From Paenibacillus sp. cl123 (GTDB lineage Bacteria > Bacillota > Bacilli > Paenibacillales > NBRC-103111), in the NCBI RefSeq assembly GCF_900101595.1, contig NZ_FMYY01000019.1, forward strand, positions 1 to 64,000: 64,000 nucleotides of DNA, written 5' to 3'. This document shows, one piece after another, positions 43,493 to 53,738 of the stretch (position 1 is the first letter of the stretch; the number at the start of each line of letters is the position of its first letter). Below the pieces are notes generated by a model. It was not told where the DNA came from and made no database searches. It saw nothing but the letters and a program-made list of their open reading frames with translations. Both the position numbers and the translations under genes were made by a program.

Positions 43493-45781
43493 ATGCGGAA
43501 AGCGATTCAGTCCAAGCTCTATCGAAAATTTCTTCTCAGACATCTGCTGATCCTGGCCGTAACAGGTCTGTTACTGCTGTTGACCAATATTATTTCGCTA
43601 TCCAATACCTATAATCGGCTTATGGACAATACTCATCGCTCTACGGCGCATATGACCGGCTTGCTGGACACGCGCATCGTAGATCTGCAGAAATTGACCT
43701 TGACCTTGTCCCGGGACACCAAATTGCTTCCCTACCAATTACAAGAGCAATTACAATATCCGTATTTGATCGCCGATGAGCTGGAGAAATTAAAAGCGCT
43801 TTCCGCCGATCTCGATTCCATCGGGTTGTTCTATCGAAACACACCCTACAGCTCGCTTAAAAACAGCATTTTTACCGATACCGGCATTTATACGCCCGAA
43901 AGCTATAGCCGGCTCGTGAGCGATGGCCGAATCTCGCCGGAACTGCTGCAGAGCAAGCTGGAGCAGCTAAGATCCCCTATTCTGCTGTCCTCGCTGGCGG
44001 GCGATGCCAACCCTGAAGGCAAGGAACAAGTGCTGCTGCTTCTGGTTCCGCTGGATAGCACGCCCTTTTCGAGCGGCATTATGATCTACAAGCTGAACTA
44101 TCCGGCTCTGCTCGGCAATTTCCAACAAACCATCGACAGGGGCAGCAGCCTGATTGTCTTTGATCAGCACAATATGCCTTTTCTATATCTAAACGGATCT
44201 TCCGGTCTAACATGGAGCGAACTTGCCGCCGCGGCGCAAAATCCGGAATCACGCATCTCCGGCTACCTCTTCATGCAGGAAACGTCGGCGAAACAGAAGT
44301 TTCGTGTGGTGAATGCCATTCGCAGTACGGACTATTTTCACGAATATTACGTGGCGCTCGCGATTTCACTCACCATATTTCTTGTATCTCTTGCTCTGGG
44401 AATCGTGCTCTGCTTCAGGTCCGCCCACAAAAGCTATCAACCGATCCAGGAGTTATCCAATCGTTTTCCGGTCTTGCCGCAGGACAAGTCTACGACAGGC
44501 AATGATGAACTAAGCCAGCTAACCCGCTACATCGAGCAGATGAGAGATGAGAGCATCCACTTGTCTACTATGATGCATAATCAGGAGGTTTTGACGAGGA
44601 ACCAGTTGTTGCTGGCCGTCTTAATGGGGAAGTTGAACGTAGACAATACGACGCAGGATAACCGGGAGGCCTTGCACAAACTATTCGGTACGCGAAACAC
44701 CAGCAACGTCGTTGTCATCATTTTCGATGATTATAATGCCAAGTTAAGCAAAGAACCGCTGAGCGAGCAATGGTTGATGAAACATACCATTTGCAATATT
44801 TTGGAAAATTTATCCGGTGTGCATGGCGTGAACTATGCGCTTGATCTGGCCATCGACAATGGGATCGTCGGTATTATTTCGTGGAATAACGAATTTGCCG
44901 ATCAGTGGGAAGCCCGCAGCCGCGCTCTTTCCGAGCAGATCATCGCGTTTATGCAGAGGCATTTTTCCCTGTCGTTGTCCTGCATGATTGGAGAGCCTCA
45001 GCCAACGAATGAATTGCATCAATCGTTCAGCTCGGCCACATCGCTTGCGGAGTATCGGATTTTTGCCGGCAAACAGTCTATTATCACTCCATCGGAATGG
45101 TCTCAGCAAAAAATGGAGCACGCGACGGTCGATGAGCGGCAAATTGCCGATTCGGCCGAAGCGCTCCATGCGGCGGTCTGCTCCAAGGACGCGGAGCATC
45201 TGCAGCTGTTGATCCAGGAGATGGAGGAAAAATTTACCCGGCTGGAGGATGCCGCCGCCTTCCGCCGCACTTTTCAACAAATCATTTTCACCTTGAACCA
45301 GCTCGTCAACAATATCCCGCTGTCCCATCGCGAAGCGATCAAGTATAAATTGGAGTCGCTATCCGAATTCCAATCTGACACCGTCGCAGAGGCATGTGCC
45401 AATCTGCTTGATGCGACTCGCAGCATACAAGACAGCCTCGGGGAAGACGCCAATAATAATCGGCTGTACACGTCCATATTAGAGTACGTTTCCCACAATT
45501 ATATGGACTGCAACCTCAGCCTCTCCACAGTCGCTGAGGAGCTGTCGCTTACGCCTTCTTATATCACGCGCTATTTTAAAACCAAGAACGGCCTTCCCTT
45601 GATGCAGTATGTCTCCAAAATTCGCATTGAGAAGGCCAAAGAACTGCTCGAAACGACCCATCTGTCCATTAAAGAAATTGTTGAGCAGGTAGGGTTCGTA
45701 GACGAGAACAATTTTTCCCGGGCTTTCCGCAAGCGGGAAGGCGTGTCCCCGAGCCAGTATCGCTCCAACCGTTTTAGTTAG
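43493..45781 (+). CDS. Membrane-bound AraC-family regulator with extracellular sensor
   Basis: 762 residues. Membrane helix near 20-40 (LLILAVTGLLLLLTNIISL), extracellular sensor domain to about 285, second helix (ALAISLTIFLVSLALGIVL), cytoplasmic linker, and a C-terminal AraC HTH pair (LSLSTVAEELSLTPSYITRYFKTK; IKEIVEQVGFVDENNFSRAFRKREG). This is a one-protein sensor-regulator; the extracellular part probably senses the sugar-bound binding protein or a sugar. It is divergent from the LplBCA-like operon, its likely target. GAGGAAG precedes the ATG at 43493; an upstream GTG is weaker. Confidence 0.93.
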   Translation: MRKAIQSKLYRKFLLRHLLILAVTGLLLLLTNIISLSNTYNRLMDNTHRSTAHMTGLLDTRIVDLQKLTLTLSRDTKLLPYQLQEQLQYPYLIADELEKLKALSADLDSIGLFYRNTPYSSLKNSIFTDTGIYTPESYSRLVSDGRISPELLQSKLEQLRSPILLSSLAGDANPEGKEQVLLLLVPLDSTPFSSGIMIYKLNYPALLGNFQQTIDRGSSLIVFDQHNMPFLYLNGSSGLTWSELAAAAQNPESRISGYLFMQETSAKQKFRVVNAIRSTDYFHEYYVALAISLTIFLVSLALGIVLCFRSAHKSYQPIQELSNRFPVLPQDKSTTGNDELSQLTRYIEQMRDESIHLSTMMHNQEVLTRNQLLLAVLMGKLNVDNTTQDNREALHKLFGTRNTSNVVVIIFDDYNAKLSKEPLSEQWLMKHTICNILENLSGVHGVNYALDLAIDNGIVGIISWNNEFADQWEARSRALSEQIIAFMQRHFSLSLSCMIGEPQPTNELHQSFSSATSLAEYRIFAGKQSIITPSEWSQQKMEHATVDERQIADSAEALHAAVCSKDAEHLQLLIQEMEEKFTRLEDAAAFRRTFQQIIFTLNQLVNNIPLSHREAIKYKLESLSEFQSDTVAEACANLLDATRSIQDSLGEDANNNRLYTSILEYVSHNYMDCNLSLSTVAEELSLTPSYITRYFKTKNGLPLMQYVSKIRIEKAKELLETTHLSIKEIVEQVGFVDENNFSRAFRKREGVSPSQYRSNRFS

Positions 45782-45816
45782 CGGGGTAAGGGCGGCGGAG
45801 CCGCTTGGCAGGCGGT

Positions 45817-45857
45817 TAAAAAAAATGGGAGGGAGCTTAGGTCCGCTCCATCCCATT
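45817..45857 (-). terminator. Terminator after the YesN-like regulator (convergent junction)
   Basis: AATGGGA-GGAGC...GCTCC-TCCCATT stem. On the minus strand it is followed by eight T residues. Confidence 0.75.
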
Positions 45858-47487
45858 AGGCGTTATTTTGTTTGTATTGTGTGGGCGTCGATCCTGTATA
45901 GCTCTTGAACAATTTGCAAAAATACCGGTAATCCGAGATGCCGACCGCGCCGGATACCTCATAAATTTTCATCGTCGTCTGCTCCAGCAGCTCTCCCGCC
46001 TTCTCCATCCGCACGCGGTTCAAGTAATCCGACACATTCTCGCCGACCTCCTGCTTGAACAGCTGACCGGCATAAGAGGGATGCAGATGGACGAGCTCCG
46101 CCAGCTCGGCAACCTGTACGTCTTCCTTGTAATGCTCGCGGATATGGCGGCACATGAGCTGCACCTCGCGGCGGACCGCCGACGGCGGGAGGGAACGCCC
46201 GTTCAGCCACTCGCTGACGAGGCGAATCGTCTCCTTCCACCAGCCGCAATAAGCGGGCCAGGACTCGAGCTGGTCGACCTCGTCCAGCCGGCCGGTCACG
46301 GAAGCGGGCAAATGCACAATGCCCGGATGGAACAGCTGCCGCGTCATGCGAAGCAGATCATCCGGATGCAGCGGCGGCTCGGTTAGCGCCGTCATCGCCG
46401 CGGCCGCCTCTTGAAACGCTGCGGCGTCTGCCCGTTGAAGCGCTCTTATAAGAGGAGCCATCCGTTCCGCCGCAGACTCTTCGTCAAGCCTCCGCATGGC
46501 CGGGATCTGCCTGATGACGGCATGCGTATGCGGCTTGTAGAAGCAGCTGGCAAGTCCGTCCATCCCTTGTCGCAATCCTTCGGCAATCCGGCCGGCCTCG
46601 AGCGGATGCTCGCCGGCTCTGCGGATGGCTCCGGCGTAGACCATGCCGTTCGTCCCGGCGGCTGCCTCCGCGATGTCCAGTGCGGCCTCGGCCAGCCGAT
46701 TCAGGCCGAAGCCGTCAGGCGGCTGCTTCCAGCCGGCCAGGATATGTATCCGGTTCAGCCGGACGGGCAGCAGCACGACCCAGCCGGCTCCTGCCGGAGC
46801 CGTACGGAGCCGCTCCTCCAGCGACTCGGCGATCTGCATTTGCAGCTGCAGGCCATCCTCCGTGGCGCTCCATACGCTTCCTCCGGAGTCGGAACCGGGG
46901 CCGGGACCTTGCGGCTGGCTCCAGCCCAGCGTCAGCGCAGCGATATGGCCGTCTTGGGGCATGCTCCCGAACCAAGCTCCGTCCCTCTGACCGATCCCCG
47001 CCCGTTCGCGATCCTTGAGTAGCCGCTCCGTCCACTGGCGCTTTTTCTCCCATTCCCGTTCCCACTCCAGCTTGCGGCGCATTTCCAGCTTCTGCTCGAT
47101 GTCCAACTCCTGCTCGATGGCCTCCGCCGCTTTGCGGCAAACCTCCAATATTTGCTCCGGTGTCTGCGCCAGCTTGATCAAGTAGTTATCCACCCCAAGC
47201 TCAATGGCTTGCCGGGCATATTCGAATTCGCCGTATGCGGTCAAAATAACGACCCGGACGCGCGGCCACCGTTTACGCACATAGGTTGCCAGCTCCAGCC
47301 CGCTCATGTTCGGCATCGTAATATCCGTCATCAGCAGATGCGGCTCATCCCGCTCCATCATGCGGATAGCCTCCTCCGCTCCCGCGGCAGCTCCTATAAG
47401 CCGAAATCCCGCATCCGCCCATGGAATACGGTCGGAGAACCGCTCGCGCACCCATTGCTCATCATCCACGATCAGTACTTTCAACAT
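45856..47487 (-). CDS. YesN-like response regulator with AraC DNA-binding domain
   Basis: 543 residues. The receiver domain has the acidic pair DDE at 8-10, the phosphorylated Asp in LLMTDITMPNMSG (about 54) and a conserved Lys in YLIKLAQ. A central linker of ~270 residues of unknown structure follows, then a C-terminal AraC HTH pair (VQVAELAELVHLHPSYAGQLFKQEVGEN; IYEVSGAVGISDYRYFCKLFK). It is the partner of the histidine kinase 18 nt upstream. It probably activates the adjacent ABC operon and, by shared upstream sequence, the lyase operon. Confidence 0.95.
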   Translation of the reverse strand: MLKVLIVDDEQWVRERFSDRIPWADAGFRLIGAAAGAEEAIRMMERDEPHLLMTDITMPNMSGLELATYVRKRWPRVRVVILTAYGEFEYARQAIELGVDNYLIKLAQTPEQILEVCRKAAEAIEQELDIEQKLEMRRKLEWEREWEKKRQWTERLLKDRERAGIGQRDGAWFGSMPQDGHIAALTLGWSQPQGPGPGSDSGGSVWSATEDGLQLQMQIAESLEERLRTAPAGAGWVVLLPVRLNRIHILAGWKQPPDGFGLNRLAEAALDIAEAAAGTNGMVYAGAIRRAGEHPLEAGRIAEGLRQGMDGLASCFYKPHTHAVIRQIPAMRRLDEESAAERMAPLIRALQRADAAAFQEAAAAMTALTEPPLHPDDLLRMTRQLFHPGIVHLPASVTGRLDEVDQLESWPAYCGWWKETIRLVSEWLNGRSLPPSAVRREVQLMCRHIREHYKEDVQVAELAELVHLHPSYAGQLFKQEVGENVSDYLNRVRMEKAGELLEQTTMKIYEVSGAVGISDYRYFCKLFKSYTGSTPTQYKQNNA

Positions 47488-47505
47488 CGCTGCCGCCTCC
47501 TCCGT

Positions 47506-49239
47506 TTACGCCAACTGACCCTGCACCCTATTTCTTGGGAGATGTATGCTGACAGTAAGTCCCTCATCCGGCTCGTTCTCAAATTGCAGGCCGTACGGAT
47601 GCCCGAAAGTCAGACGCAGCCGTTCATGCACATTGCGCAGGCCGAGATTGTTCAGACCTTTGTACGGATTCGGAGCCGCTTCCCCTTCCATAAGCGCAGC
47701 CAGCTTCATCGGATCGATACCCGTACCGGTATCGGACACCTCCAGCACCAAGCCTTCGCCGGCCTCGGGCCGCGACGATACGATAATATGGTTAGTCCTG
47801 CTTGCGCCGAGCCCGTAGAAGATACTGTTTTCGACCAGCGTAATCAAGGTCAGCTTGGGGATCATGGCAGAGAGGTCCTCCTCGGGCACAGCAACGTCAA
47901 GCTCGAACACGGCCCCGTACCGTAAGCTCATGATCTGCACATAGTTATCCAACTGCCGCAGCTCTTCCTCCACCGTCACGATGTCGCCGACCTTATCGGT
48001 GGAATATTGCAGCAGGCCCATTAACGAACCGATCATCTGGCTCATCGTCCCGGCTTGCCCCGTTTCCCCCAGACAGTAGATCGCGTTCAGCGTGTTGTAG
48101 AGAAAGTGGGGGTGGATCTGCGACTGCAGCACCTTCAGCTCGTGATGCCTCTTCTTCTCCTCGGCTACCCTCAAGTCCTCGAACAAGGATTGCAGGTTGC
48201 CCATCATCCGGTTGAAGCCGTCCGCGATAAGCGTAAATTCGTCGCTGCGCTTCAGCGCAATTCTCACATCCAGCTCGCCTCTGGCGGCCGCCTTGAACTG
48301 CCGCGTAATCGCGCTCACCGGTCTGCGGATATAATTCGTAATCCACGCCGACACGATGAAGGCCAGGATGACTGCCAAAAGCAGCACCATCAGCATCTGG
48401 CGCTTCAATGAATTCAGCAGCGGGAACGCATGCGATTCCTCGATGACCGAGAAGACGAACCAGTCCCACCGGTTCTGGTTGCTGCTCAGCACCGTATAAT
48501 CGCCATATGTCGTATGAACGGTATTATAGGCCGTCCCGCTTTGCCGGGTTAGCGCCCGAAGCGCTTCCATCATCTCGAGATGATCCTTGTACATCTCCGG
48601 ATAAGCCAGGTAGGTATTGGTGGACAAATAATCCCCCTGGCCGGTGAACAGGTAGATTCGCTGCTGCCCACCCTGGACGATCCGGGAACCGGTCAAGGCA
48701 TTCAAATTCACATCCAGAGCCACAGCCCGGTTGCTGTCAATCTGCTTGGCGACCGTAATCACAGAGCGCGCATTCAGCGTATAGGGAGGACTCCACCAGA
48801 AGCCTGATTTGCTGGCCTTGCTTTTGATTTCCTCAATCCGTTCGGGGAGAATGGAAAACCGGTAGCCATAAGGATAACTGAATTTAACCTTGTCGTATTC
48901 GATCAAATAAATGCTGTGAATTTCATCTTGATGGAACGTCATAATATCCTCGACCAGCGAATCGTAATCGGCGGCGTCCATTTTATTGTAGAGCACGGGA
49001 TTCGAGAGGAAGATCAGCTGCGTCTGAATCGAATTCATTAACGTCTTGATATAGTTCTCGACCTGAACAACCGAGCTTTGCAGCGCCTTTTCGTTATTTT
49101 GCCGGATAGGACCGAAGAGCCTCTGGTAGCCAAACAAAGCAAGGATCACAAACAGCACGATGACGGACAAAAAGGTAAGGACGAACAGCTTGGTACTGAC
49201 GCTGGACGCAAAGCGGGTTCCTGTCATCCTTCGGATCAT
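47506..49239 (-). CDS. YesM-like membrane histidine kinase
   Basis: 577 residues. Membrane helix near 15-35, extracellular sensor to ~285, second helix (VLLLAVILAFIVSAWITNYI), HAMP (RRPVSAITRQFKAAARGELDVRI), then the His_kinase domain with the phospho-His in QSQIHPHFLYNTLNAI and a HATPase domain (LVENSIFYGLG; VSDTGTGID). The order ABC transporter-kinase-regulator is common in Paenibacillus polysaccharide loci. GGGAG lies 9 nt before the ATG. Confidence 0.95.
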   Translation of the reverse strand: MIRRMTGTRFASSVSTKLFVLTFLSVIVLFVILALFGYQRLFGPIRQNNEKALQSSVVQVENYIKTLMNSIQTQLIFLSNPVLYNKMDAADYDSLVEDIMTFHQDEIHSIYLIEYDKVKFSYPYGYRFSILPERIEEIKSKASKSGFWWSPPYTLNARSVITVAKQIDSNRAVALDVNLNALTGSRIVQGGQQRIYLFTGQGDYLSTNTYLAYPEMYKDHLEMMEALRALTRQSGTAYNTVHTTYGDYTVLSSNQNRWDWFVFSVIEESHAFPLLNSLKRQMLMVLLLAVILAFIVSAWITNYIRRPVSAITRQFKAAARGELDVRIALKRSDEFTLIADGFNRMMGNLQSLFEDLRVAEEKKRHHELKVLQSQIHPHFLYNTLNAIYCLGETGQAGTMSQMIGSLMGLLQYSTDKVGDIVTVEEELRQLDNYVQIMSLRYGAVFELDVAVPEEDLSAMIPKLTLITLVENSIFYGLGASRTNHIIVSSRPEAGEGLVLEVSDTGTGIDPMKLAALMEGEAAPNPYKGLNNLGLRNVHERLRLTFGHPYGLQFENEPDEGLTVSIHLPRNRVQGQLA

Positions 49240-49395
49240 GAGAGACTTCTCCCTTCGGCCTGATCCTATTATTATAGAAGAAATTTCTAGCGAAGTCTTC
49301 CCAAGCTGAGCCGCTGCGCTTCAGCGGAGATTCTTCTTGCCGGTTCGAAAGCTATTCCGTGCGCTTGACGCTTTACTGAATTTGAATGCCCCCCG

Positions 49396-50289
49396 TTACC
49401 CCTTTACGGACCCGAGCAGCGCTCCTTTGATGAAATACTTTTGCAGGAACGGGTAGATGACCATCAGCGGCAGCGTCGCAACGACGACGACAGCCATCTT
49501 GACCGTTTCCGGAGGAAGCGTGTCCATCTCCAGGAAGTTCAAGGACAGCTCCGTGCTGACGTTCGGCGATTGGATCATGCTTCTCAAGACTACCTGCATC
49601 GGCATCAGCGTTTTATCGGACAGGTAGAAGATGCCCTTGAAATACTCATTCCAATGCGTGACGCCATAGAACAACCCAATCGTCGCCATAATCGGCGCGG
49701 ATAACGGTAGAACGATGCGGTACAGGGTCGTCACATCGCCGCAGCCGTCCACTTTGGCCGCTTCCTCGACCTCTGACGGCAAATTCTCGAAATACGTCTT
49801 CACGATCAGCAGATTGAACGTCGACACCATTCCCGGAATGATCAGAGCCCAGACCGAGTCGTACAACCCAAGGCTGCGCACGACAATGTAGAGCGGGATG
49901 ATTCCGCCGCTGAAGATCATCGTGAACACAAGCGCCATCAGGATAAAGTTGCGTCCCGGGATGTGTTTCTTGGAAAGCGGATAAGCGAGCAGCGTGGTGA
50001 CCGCCAGATTGAGCGCCGTGCCCACGACCGTGATGAATACGGTGATCTTGAGAGCTTGAGGAATGCGCGGACTTCCGAATATTTCCTCATACGCTTTAAA
50101 CGTAAACTGCTCGGGCCAAATGACAAACCCGCCGTTGCGCATCACTTCCACATAAGGGGTCACCGATACGATCACCACATAGTACAGCGGAAACAACGTA
50201 GCGAGTGCGAACAAAGCCAATACCGTATAAATCGCCGCATCGGCCGCTTTATCCCCTTTGGTCCTATGCCTCTGTATGACGAAGGACAT
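49396..50289 (-). CDS. Carbohydrate ABC transporter permease (LplC/YtcP-like)
   Basis: 297 residues, six membrane segments, coupling loop VEEAAKVDGCGDVTTLYRIVLPLS and C-terminus LQKYFIKGALLGSVKG. A GGAGGGG site precedes the ATG. It pairs with the next permease; the closest relative in the window is the 41337 gene. Confidence 0.94.
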   Translation of the reverse strand: MSFVIQRHRTKGDKAADAAIYTVLALFALATLFPLYYVVIVSVTPYVEVMRNGGFVIWPEQFTFKAYEEIFGSPRIPQALKITVFITVVGTALNLAVTTLLAYPLSKKHIPGRNFILMALVFTMIFSGGIIPLYIVVRSLGLYDSVWALIIPGMVSTFNLLIVKTYFENLPSEVEEAAKVDGCGDVTTLYRIVLPLSAPIMATIGLFYGVTHWNEYFKGIFYLSDKTLMPMQVVLRSMIQSPNVSTELSLNFLEMDTLPPETVKMAVVVVATLPLMVIYPFLQKYFIKGALLGSVKG

Positions 50290-50328
50290 GTCGGATCCCC
50301 TCCTTTAGTCGATCTTAATTAACCGTTT

Positions 50329-51288
50329 TTACCATATGCCGGAGCCGCCGACCTTTTTAGCCAGCTTGTTCGCCCCCAGCACCAGAATAAGTCCCACGAT
50401 AGACTTGAAAACGCCCATCGCCGCCGCTACGCCAAACTCCAAGCGCTCAAAGCCGTAACGGTACACCCACGTATCCACAATATCCCCTACGTCATACACC
50501 CGGGCATTCAAGAAGATAAATACCTGGTCAAAGCCCGCGTCCAGAATGCCGCCGATCCGGATAATGAGCAGGAGGACGAACACATCGCGGATGCCCGGCA
50601 GGGTTATATGCCAGAGCTGCTGCCAACGCCCGGAGCCGTCCACCACGGCAGCCTCATAAAGTTCCTGGTTAATGGATGCGAGAGCCGCCAAATAAATAAT
50701 GGCCCCGAATCCCGTGTTTTTCCAGATTTCCGTAAGAACCAGCATCGGCCGGAAGAAATCCTTGTTCGTCAGCAGATCAATATGCCCCCCTCCCCCATCG
50801 CGCACCAGCGTGGTAATTAAGCCGGAGCCCGGAGCGAGGAAGGAAAATACCAGACCGTACACGATAACCCAGGAAAGAAAATACGGGCCGTACGTAATCG
50901 TTTGAACTGCTTTTTTGAACCAGCGCACCCTAACCTCATTCAGCATCAAGGCAAGGATCACATCAGGCACCATGCCGCCCACAATTTTGTAAACACTGAT
51001 AAGCAGGGTATTGCGAATAATTTGCGGAAACTCGGGCGTCTCGAATATCACACGGAAATTATCGAAGCCTACCCAGGGACTTCCCCAAACGCCCTTCATT
51101 AAGTTGTAATTCTGAAAAGCAATCAACGTCCCCGCCATCGGGGCGTAATGAAACAATATATAATAGATGAGTCCGGGTACCATCATGAGGTAAAACCATT
51201 TGTTGCGGACAATACTCCGCCACTTGCCCTGCTTTACTTTTCTTGCCGTTGCCGGCTTATCTGCTTTAACAGCTATGGTTTCCGCCAT
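50329..51288 (-). CDS. Carbohydrate ABC transporter permease (LplB/YteP-like)
   Basis: 319 residues. Motif YAPMAGTLIAFQNYNLMKG after the first helix, coupling loop LYEAAVVDGSGRWQQLWHITLPG, six helices. The ATG at 51288 is 8 nt from AGGAGG; the ATG at 51294 is too close to it. It is the second gene of the operon led by the binding protein. Confidence 0.94.
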   Translation of the reverse strand: MAETIAVKADKPATARKVKQGKWRSIVRNKWFYLMMVPGLIYYILFHYAPMAGTLIAFQNYNLMKGVWGSPWVGFDNFRVIFETPEFPQIIRNTLLISVYKIVGGMVPDVILALMLNEVRVRWFKKAVQTITYGPYFLSWVIVYGLVFSFLAPGSGLITTLVRDGGGGHIDLLTNKDFFRPMLVLTEIWKNTGFGAIIYLAALASINQELYEAAVVDGSGRWQQLWHITLPGIRDVFVLLLIIRIGGILDAGFDQVFIFLNARVYDVGDIVDTWVYRYGFERLEFGVAAAMGVFKSIVGLILVLGANKLAKKVGGSGIW

Positions 51289-51374
51289 TGCCATCTCCTC
51301 CTGGCTGTATCTGCCGTAGAAGGCAGAAGGAAACCCGTGAATGATCCAGGGTTCCCCTCGATGCCTTGACGCGT

Positions 51375-52970
51375 TTATTTAAACTCTGCCAGCTGCTTGT
51401 CTTTGAGAACGGAATTCAACTGCTTGGTATATTCGTTGAAGATATCTCTGCCCTTGAACTTGGTCATCAGCTCTTCCCGGTATTGCGGCCAGTTTTTGCC
51501 GCTCTTATCGTCAAGCACAGCCTTGGCGTGGTACTTGCTCATTTCCTTGCGGAAGTCTCCGATGTTGATGCCGGCAGGCGGAACCAGACTTACCGGGGGC
51601 AGCGCGTTGTGCTTCGGGTAGCCCTCCACCGTCTTCAGAATAGCGCGGTCATGCTCCGATACACGGGAGTCAATCAGCTCAAGGCCAAGCACCTCCGGCT
51701 CATCCGGCGTAAATACGCCATATACATTGATCCAGTTGCCTGCTTTGGCAATGTCCGCTTCGAACGCTGCGGCATTCAGGGTAATTTTATTGCCGGATCT
51801 GGTGTAATGCTTCCCTTCTTGCCCGTAGTGAGTCAAGAGGAACCCTTCCTCGCTGGTCAGCCAATCGAGAATTTCAACCGAACGCTTCACCTTCTCCGGG
51901 TTTTTGTCAGCCGTTGTCTTGCTGATCAGGATCGTCATTTCCGGAACGTTATATTTCCAGATCACCGGTTGATCCAATGGGAAGATCGGCTGCCAGTCGG
52001 CTTTCGGATCCAGAGCTTTGGTCCGGTTCTGGACGCTCGTAGCTACACTATCAAGCGCAAAATTTTTGGTTGCTCCGAAAAGAAATCCGACCTTTCCTTG
52101 CGCGGCCTTATCAAGAGGGGCAGTTCCTTTATTCAGGAACCAGTCAGGGTCTACGATGCCCAGGTTGATCCACTCCACCACCTGATCAATGACCTGTTGG
52201 ACCTTCAGATCCGTACGGTTATCCACATACCTATCACCCTGGATCATGAAGTCGGCGACAAGGCCGTTATTCAGCCATTGCGGGAATTCGAGCGGCAGGT
52301 TGACCCCGTTGCCCGCAGTCGTAAAGCCGTACGTATCCGGTTTGCCGTTGCCGTCCGGATCGTTCTTGGTGAATTGGATCAGAACCTCGGTGAGCTCCTC
52401 ATAATTTTTGGGCGCTTTCAGCCCGAGCTTATCCAGCCAGTCCTTGCGGATATACCAGGCTGCATACGTATTGCGCTGGAACGGCTGGATGCCGCGCACG
52501 AACTCCCCTTGCTTAAGCTGGAACGCGTCCACTTCCTCCTTGGACACCCATTTGTAGTAGTTGGGCAAAGCTTCTTTCGTAAAAAACGGAGTCAGGTTCG
52601 CGGTTATGCCGTCGTTAATGTATTTCTGGGACTCGGCTCCGCCGGCGATGAACAGATCGGGTGCGCTGCCCCCGGCCAGCGTAGCATTCAGCTTATCGTG
52701 ATATTCCTTACCGACCCCCATATAATCGATTTTAAGGTCTACGTTGAACTTCTCTTCAATGGTTTTCTTGACAAAATCTTTGTCGGCGGACGGCAGCGTT
52801 ACATTAGCCAGAAGCCCCCCGGTTACCGACCAGTTTAAACTCAGCTTAGCCGGTTTCGACGCTCCCGACTCTCCAGACGATCCGCCTGCAGGCGCCTCGG
52901 ACGTTTGATTATTCGAGCACGCTGTAAGCGTGAACGCTGCGGCTAGCCCCAGGGCTACCATTTTTTTCAT
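51375..52970 (-). CDS. Extracellular sugar-binding lipoprotein
   Basis: 531 residues. Signal with a lipobox-like LTACS, then a Gly/Ser-rich linker and a type II solute-binding fold (DPDGNGKPDTYGF calcium-loop-like segment; QGKVGFLFGATKN). It heads the operon binding protein-permease-permease-kinase-regulator. No ATPase gene is present. Its promoter carries the 46-bp repeat and a cre site. Confidence 0.93.
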   Translation of the reverse strand: MKKMVALGLAAAFTLTACSNNQTSEAPAGGSSGESGASKPAKLSLNWSVTGGLLANVTLPSADKDFVKKTIEEKFNVDLKIDYMGVGKEYHDKLNATLAGGSAPDLFIAGGAESQKYINDGITANLTPFFTKEALPNYYKWVSKEEVDAFQLKQGEFVRGIQPFQRNTYAAWYIRKDWLDKLGLKAPKNYEELTEVLIQFTKNDPDGNGKPDTYGFTTAGNGVNLPLEFPQWLNNGLVADFMIQGDRYVDNRTDLKVQQVIDQVVEWINLGIVDPDWFLNKGTAPLDKAAQGKVGFLFGATKNFALDSVATSVQNRTKALDPKADWQPIFPLDQPVIWKYNVPEMTILISKTTADKNPEKVKRSVEILDWLTSEEGFLLTHYGQEGKHYTRSGNKITLNAAAFEADIAKAGNWINVYGVFTPDEPEVLGLELIDSRVSEHDRAILKTVEGYPKHNALPPVSLVPPAGINIGDFRKEMSKYHAKAVLDDKSGKNWPQYREELMTKFKGRDIFNEYTKQLNSVLKDKQLAEFK

Positions 52971-53034
52971 TGTATGTGTACCCTCCCTTTATTTATAGGC
53001 TGTTGGACCATGACCCCTAAGCTGTACAACAAGA

Positions 53035-53048
53035 TGTTAGCGTTTTCT
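53035..53048 (-). promoter_or_regulatory. Candidate cre site at the binding-protein promoter
   Basis: AGAAAACGCTAACA on the minus strand matches TGWNANCGNTNWCA at 13 of 14 positions and lies just downstream of the TATAAT box, a position where CcpA blocks transcription. Confidence 0.6.
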
Positions 53049-53055
53049 TACATTT

Positions 53056-53123
53056 ATTATAGGCCTCCGGTATGTAACGAAACTAGCAGACGGTTTCAAG
53101 AAATGGTGGTCCAAATAAAGAAA
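53056..53123 (-). promoter_or_regulatory. Promoter with 46-bp shared upstream element, copy 1
   Basis: TATAAT (53056-53061) is preceded by a 16-bp gap and then the 46-bp sequence 53078-53123. The 46 bp contain GAAAC-N9-GTTTC and are identical to 59981-60026. No consensus -35 is present, as expected for an activator-dependent promoter. Confidence 0.65.
53078..53123. repeat. 46-bp direct repeat, copy 1
   Basis: Identical base for base to 59981-60026 in the same orientation, 6903 bp away. Similarity stops abruptly at both ends. Confidence 0.9.
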
Positions 53124-53153
53124 TGTGCTTGCATCCGTTCCGGCAGGAACAGA

Positions 53154-53699
53154 TTATTCGCTGTCCCTTGGATCAATCCAAGCCTTCTGGCCGTTCTGTT
53201 CCTGCTCGCCTGCAGCGGACAGCTCCGCTTCGCCGGCATGCTCAATCGTTTTCCGCTCCAGGCGTGAATCCAATAGCACTACTCGATCCAGCGTTAGCCT
53301 GGTCATTCCGCTCTGGCGAACCTTGAACGTCAAGCGTCCGATCACTCGCTCGCCGCTTATCCCTTCCCCGCTGCCTATCCGGGTAGAAGCCATGCGGATA
53401 ACTCCCGGCTCTTCCTTTGTAATGTCGTAACCGCCCGGCAGCCCGCTTTGTGCTTCGCCTGGAACCAGCTTATCCGGATCGAAGCCTATGGCCGCCTCAT
53501 AAGCGTACAGATCGACCAAGCCGCTGCCCTTGATCTCTATGGCAAACGTATCTCCGGCCTGCAGACCGGAAGGGGACCTGCCGAAGAATACCGTCCCGGC
53601 AAGTCCCTCTCCCGTTTCCGCATTTGCATCGTTACTATAACCGGAGACTGCCGTCAGCAGCATGAGCCCTGCCGCCCAACCGCGCAGTCTGTTTTTCAT
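53154..53699 (-). CDS. Small secreted cohesin-like protein
   Basis: 181 residues. Signal peptide MKNRLRGWAAGLMLLTAVSG..., then a cohesin-type beta sandwich (AGDTFAIEIKGSGLVDLYAYEAAIGFDPDKL; GERVIGRLTFKVRQSG). No anchor or second domain is visible. Cohesins bind dockerins, and the gene directly downstream of a dockerin-bearing giant protein makes an interaction plausible. The start at 53699 is chosen because the signal peptide begins there with GGAGGGAG ahead; an ATG at 53726 is possible. Confidence 0.72.
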   Translation of the reverse strand: MKNRLRGWAAGLMLLTAVSGYSNDANAETGEGLAGTVFFGRSPSGLQAGDTFAIEIKGSGLVDLYAYEAAIGFDPDKLVPGEAQSGLPGGYDITKEEPGVIRMASTRIGSGEGISGERVIGRLTFKVRQSGMTRLTLDRVVLLDSRLERKTIEHAGEAELSAAGEQEQNGQKAWIDPRDSE

Positions 53700-53738
53700 T
53701 TCATTGCCCAGCTCCCTCCGGTTCATCGCTCCAAACCA